A stretch of 64,000 nt of DNA, taken from Mycobacterium sp. D16R12 (lineage in GTDB: Bacteria; Actinomycetota; Actinomycetes; Mycobacteriales; Mycobacteriaceae). The position numbers and the translations under genes were made by a program. The notes under the pieces were generated by a model, which did no database searches, had not been told where the DNA came from, and was given only the letters and a program-made list of their open reading frames with translations. Location: contig NZ_MAFC01000008.1 of NCBI RefSeq assembly GCF_002013465.1, forward strand, positions 124,001 to 188,000. The letters run 5' to 3'. Below, piece after piece: positions 61,216-64,000 of the stretch. Numbering within the stretch: position 1 is the first letter of the stretch; each line of letters begins with the position of its first letter.

Positions 61216-61995
61216 TCAGACCCCGGCGCCGTGGCGACCCGCACCCGCGGCGAATCTGCCCGCCCCCTCCAGCGCTTCGGCCGCCACCCGCTCGATGCTG
61301 CCAAATTCGTTGTCCAACGCCGCTTCCTCGGTCATCCCCCACTGCGCGATGGCTGAATCGCGGTCTGCCCGCACACATTGTTGCGGGAATTCGGCGATCT
61401 CCGCGGCCAGTGTCTCCGCTGCCGCACGAGCCTGCCCGCGCGGGACCACTCGATTGGCGAGCCCGATGTCCAGCGCCTCAGGTGCCGCAACCGGACGTCC
61501 GGTGAGGATCAGGTCCATGGCGCGCGAGTGTCCGATCAGCCGGGGCAACCTGATCGTCCCGCCGTCGATGAGCGGCACACCCCAGCGCCGGCAGAACACA
61601 CCCAGTACGGCATCCTCCTCGACCACCCGAAGATCGCACCACAACGCCAGCTCGATACCGCCCGCCACGGCATGCCCCGAGATCGCCGCGATCACCGGTT
61701 TCGACAGCCGCAGCCGAGACGGGCCCATCGGGCCGGGGCCGTGCGGGTGCAGTTCATTTCCCCGGTCGGTTCCCATGGCCTTGAGATCTGCTCCGGCACA
61801 GAATGTTCCGTTGTCGCCCCACAACACCGCCACGGACGCCTCGGGGTCCGCGTCGAATTCGGTGAAGGCTGCCAGCAGCGCCGCGGCGGTCGGGCCGTCT
61901 ACGGCGTTGCGGGCGTGGGGCCGGTTGAGAATGACCGTCGTCACCGGCCCTGTCTTCTCGACGCGAACTGCGTTCTCACGCATGGGCTCTATCAC
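61216..61995 (-). CDS. echA5: Enoyl-CoA hydratase/crotonase (EchA5-like)
   Basis: A 259-residue crotonase. It has TTVILNRPHARNAVDGPTAAALLAAF, CAGADLKAMG (oxyanion), SKPVIAAISGHAVAGGIELALWCDLRV and a catalytic block FCRRWGVPLIDGGTIRLPRLIGHSRAMDLILTG. The GTG at 61995 overlaps the regulator stop (GTGA); ATG 61983 is an alternative. The order crotonase-regulator-crotonase-fadE8 matches Rv0672-Rv0675, hence the symbol. Confidence 0.85.
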   Translation of the reverse strand: MIEPMRENAVRVEKTGPVTTVILNRPHARNAVDGPTAAALLAAFTEFDADPEASVAVLWGDNGTFCAGADLKAMGTDRGNELHPHGPGPMGPSRLRLSKPVIAAISGHAVAGGIELALWCDLRVVEEDAVLGVFCRRWGVPLIDGGTIRLPRLIGHSRAMDLILTGRPVAAPEALDIGLANRVVPRGQARAAAETLAAEIAEFPQQCVRADRDSAIAQWGMTEEAALDNEFGSIERVAAEALEGAGRFAAGAGRHGAGV

Positions 61996-62735
61996 AGGGA
62001 AGCCTCTTCCATCTCGGCGTTGTCGCGCAGCGTCACCAGTTCGTCCTTGAATTCCCGGTATCGGGACCGTATTTCGTCGGCGGGCCAATCCTTGGGTAAC
62101 AACTCGTCCGGCAGTACGGGGTCGGCCAGCAGATGGCGCACCATCGCGGCAGCCAGCACAAATCGCGCGGGAATCGCCTCAGCCTGATCCCACCACTGCA
62201 GCAGGGCCGTCGCATACAGAGACCATCCGGGCAGATCCCACAGCTGAGCGGACAGGGCTTCGGGGTCTGCGGTTCGGGTGTGCAGGGCCCAGACGTGGTC
62301 GGTAACCGACCCCGGAAGGTCGATCTCCAGGTTGTCCGGACGCAGCCACACACCCTCGCGCAGTTCCCCGAAACGCCTTTGCCGCAAAGTAGTTCGTAGG
62401 TCGTTGCGGTCGCGTGCGTCGCGACCCACGCTGGTGATCACCAGCTGCGTCCAATTGCCGTCCCAGGAGCGTCGATGCGGATCACAGGCCTCGTCCTGCC
62501 GAAGCTGACGGGCCTGCAGACGCTCGGCGAGCCGGTATCCCGATTCCGTTCTCACAAGATCTCCCGCGGAGACCATCCGGGTGAGCGCCACCCGCACGGT
62601 GGTGTCACTGATTCCGAACAAGATGGTCAGCGCGCGGATTTCCCGCACCGACAGCTCGGCGGGGTGTGCGCCCAGCAGCAGGCTCAGGATGACCGAGCGA
62701 GCGGTCATCGGGTGATGATCGACCGGGTTGTCCAT
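61992..62735 (-). CDS. PaaX-family transcriptional regulator (Rv0674-like)
   Basis: A 247-residue regulator with the PaaX layout: winged helix TARSVILSLLLGAHPAELSVREIRALTILFGISDTTVRVALTRMVSAGDLVRTESGYRLAERL, then LRQDEACDPHRRSWDGNWTQLVITSVGRDARDRNDLRTTLRQRRFGELREGVWLRPDNL and a C-terminal domain. PaaX represses phenylacetate degradation and binds phenylacetyl-CoA; here it lies between two crotonases, so an acyl-CoA ligand is likely. ATG 62735. Confidence 0.88.
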   Translation of the reverse strand: MDNPVDHHPMTARSVILSLLLGAHPAELSVREIRALTILFGISDTTVRVALTRMVSAGDLVRTESGYRLAERLQARQLRQDEACDPHRRSWDGNWTQLVITSVGRDARDRNDLRTTLRQRRFGELREGVWLRPDNLEIDLPGSVTDHVWALHTRTADPEALSAQLWDLPGWSLYATALLQWWDQAEAIPARFVLAAAMVRHLLADPVLPDELLPKDWPADEIRSRYREFKDELVTLRDNAEMEEASL

Positions 62736-62737
62736 CA

Positions 62738-63643
62738 CTACAGATCGGTGGGTCTGCGGCCGTAATCGCCATAGGGTTCATCGCGATGCCGGACTGCCTG
62801 CCGGTAGCCGTTCCCGATGGCATCGGCCGTGAACGCGTGGGCCTCCGAAGTATGCCGGGATATGCCGTCGAAGACGGTTCCCACCATGGCGCTGTTGGCG
62901 ATCCCTTGATTGATGAGCACCGAGTTGCACGCGAGCTTGACCATCATCAACTGGTTCAGTGGCATGGCCGCGATCCGTGCCACCAGCCGCTCGGTGCGCT
63001 CGTCCAGGTCATCGGGTTCCGGCGCCTCGACGGCCAGACCCCACTCGTAGGCTTGTTTACCCGAGAGGCAATCCCCCGTCAGCAGAAGACGTTTCGCACG
63101 CTGATCGCCGAGCTTGTGCGCCCACAGTCCGGTGGCCGGCACACCCCACACCCGGGTGGGCGGGTATCCGATCTTGGCATCAGCGGCAACGATCAACTGG
63201 TCGGCATGCAGCGCGATGTCGGTGCCGCCGGCGACGCAATACCCGTGCGCTTTGACCACCGTTGGCTTGTTGGCGTGTAGTAACGACGAGAAGCCGCGGG
63301 TGAACCGGCTCATCATCTGATAGTCGAGCATGGGATCCCAGTTGATGTTCGGCAGGTGGTTGCGCAGCTGCACCTGCCCGTCCAGCGCGGTACCCGAATA
63401 CTGCGCCGAGCCTTCGTCGTTCGCCTCGGCGTAGGCGCTGAGGTCGAAGCCGCCGCAGAATCCATCTCCCCGGCCCGACACCAGAATCACGTGAACCCGC
63501 GGGTCCAGGTCGGCGCGCTCCACGAGTGCCGCCAGCTCCAGCGGAGTTTCGGCGATGATGGCGTTGCCTTGCTCGGGCCGGTTGAAGGTGATGCGCGCGA
63601 TGCGATCGGTGACCTCATAGGTCATCGTCTTCAAGGTTTCCAT
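62738..63643 (-). CDS. echA4: Enoyl-CoA hydratase/isomerase family protein (EchA4-like)
   Basis: A 301-residue crotonase-fold protein. It has ARITFNRPEQGNAI, GRGDGFCGGFDLSAYAEAND (oxyanion), NKPTVVKAHGYCVAGGTDIALHADQLIVAADAKIGYPPTRVWGVPATGLWAHKLGDQRAKRLLLTGD and a long C-terminal tail. Its reaction is unassigned; gene order matches echA4 beside fadE8 in M. tuberculosis. It starts five bases after the fadE8 stop, so these genes form one minus-strand operon. Confidence 0.88.
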   Translation of the reverse strand: METLKTMTYEVTDRIARITFNRPEQGNAIIAETPLELAALVERADLDPRVHVILVSGRGDGFCGGFDLSAYAEANDEGSAQYSGTALDGQVQLRNHLPNINWDPMLDYQMMSRFTRGFSSLLHANKPTVVKAHGYCVAGGTDIALHADQLIVAADAKIGYPPTRVWGVPATGLWAHKLGDQRAKRLLLTGDCLSGKQAYEWGLAVEAPEPDDLDERTERLVARIAAMPLNQLMMVKLACNSVLINQGIANSAMVGTVFDGISRHTSEAHAFTADAIGNGYRQAVRHRDEPYGDYGRRPTDL

Positions 63644-63648
63644 AGCTG

Positions 63649-64000
63649 CTAGCTACCCGCCTTGACGGTCGCCCGCTCCAGAATCGGCGACAGGTCCAAT
63701 CCCGTGGGAAGCGTGCCGAATGCGCCACCCCAGTCGCCGGCCAATCGCGTGGCCAGGAATGCCTGTGCAACCGCCGGGTGACCGTGACGGGCCAGCAGCG
63801 CCCCCTGTAGGGCCAGACAGATGTCCTCGGCGACCTTGCGGGCACGGTAGGTGACGGAGTCCAGATCGATGAGCTGTGTATGCAATCCGTTGATATGCCG
63901 GTCCAGCCGCTCGTCCTGCCCCTGGGCCAGGGCAAGCTCCTTGAACAGCACCTCGACACATTCGGGCTTGGTGGCCATGGCACGCAATGTGTCCAGGGCA
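63649..64000 (-). CDS. fadE8: Acyl-CoA dehydrogenase, C-terminal part (FadE8/AidB-like), runs off the window
   Basis: The last 116 residues of a protein cut by the right edge: ALDTLRAMATKPECVEVLFKELALAQGQDERLDRHI onward, ending DLSPILERATVKAGS. This is the C-terminal helical region of the AidB-like acyl-CoA dehydrogenases, which in M. tuberculosis is fadE8 (Rv0672). Motifs for FAD and substrate lie outside the window, so catalytic competence cannot be judged. Confidence 0.8.
   Translation of the reverse strand, partial: ALDTLRAMATKPECVEVLFKELALAQGQDERLDRHINGLHTQLIDLDSVTYRARKVAEDICLALQGALLARHGHPAVAQAFLATRLAGDWGGAFGTLPTGLDLSPILERATVKAGS

Overview
The window reads as a chromosomal segment of a rapidly growing mycobacterium, most likely of the Mycobacteroides abscessus/chelonae group. 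The evidence is high GC, actinobacterial GTG and ATGA start usage, a complete mycofactocin cluster, cutinase, mycobacterial lipoprotein families (DUF3558, DUF3060) and conserved mycobacterial gene order. Compared with M. tuberculosis the window appears inverted, running from the Rv0725c/sppA end to the fadE8 (Rv0672) end. I found no tRNA, rRNA, CRISPR array or insertion sequence.

Layout. 1-6.7 kb: SAM methyltransferase, AI-2E type permease, SppA, two tandem paralogous lipoproteins and a decayed flavin-dependent oxidoreductase fragment. 6.8-9.5 kb: distal spc operon (rplO-rpmD-rpsE-rplR-rplF-rpsH, minus strand). 9.7-16.2 kb: five non-ribosomal genes (secreted protein, glutamate dehydrogenase, exported FG-GAP-like protein, acyltransferase-3/SGNH protein, carboxylesterase) that separate rpsH from rpsN. 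16.3-17.8 kb: rpsN-rplE-rplX-rplN. 18-21.4 kb: MFS transporter, cutinase and an HsaD-like hydrolase behind a KstR-like operator. 21.5-26.9 kb: the S10 operon from rpsJ to rpsQ. The S10/spc cluster is therefore cut in two places.

27.2-29.8 kb: PNPOx-like oxidase, DUF4442 hotdog protein and cytochrome P450. 29.8-35.0 kb: thiolase-like protein, ethanolamine ammonia-lyase (eutC, eutB) and an ethanolamine-type permease. These follow directly on the mycofactocin genes (35.0-43.6 kb: mftG, mftF, mftE, mftD, mftC, mftB, mftA, divergent TetR regulator, and a ferredoxin reductase-like flavoprotein). 43.7-48.8 kb: a Lrp/AsnC regulator divergent from an arginine-catabolism operon (dimethylargininase-like hydrolase, ornithine aminotransferase, APC permease, universal stress protein). 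48.8-53.4 kb: a mycofactocin-type SDR with a KstR-like site, a SHOCT membrane protein, and two MpaB/DUF2236-like paralogues each behind the same palindromic operator.

53.6-57.9 kb: the str operon (rpsL-rpsG-fusA-tuf). 58.2-64 kb: a TetR gene coupled to a tiny repeat protein, two DUF3060 proteins, two DUF3558 lipoproteins, then a lipid-degradation operon (echA4-, paaX- and echA5-like) and the 3' end of an acyl-CoA dehydrogenase that runs off the window.

Functionally the window joins core translation genes to redox and carbon modules. Ethanolamine breakdown yields acetaldehyde, which fits next to mycofactocin, a redox cofactor for short-chain dehydrogenases. The two KstR-like sites tie an SDR and a hydrolase to a sterol-type regulon. 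The strongest candidates for something undescribed are the duplicated MpaB-like genes with conserved operators, the TetR-coupled three-repeat microprotein, and the mft-eut gene fusion of operons.
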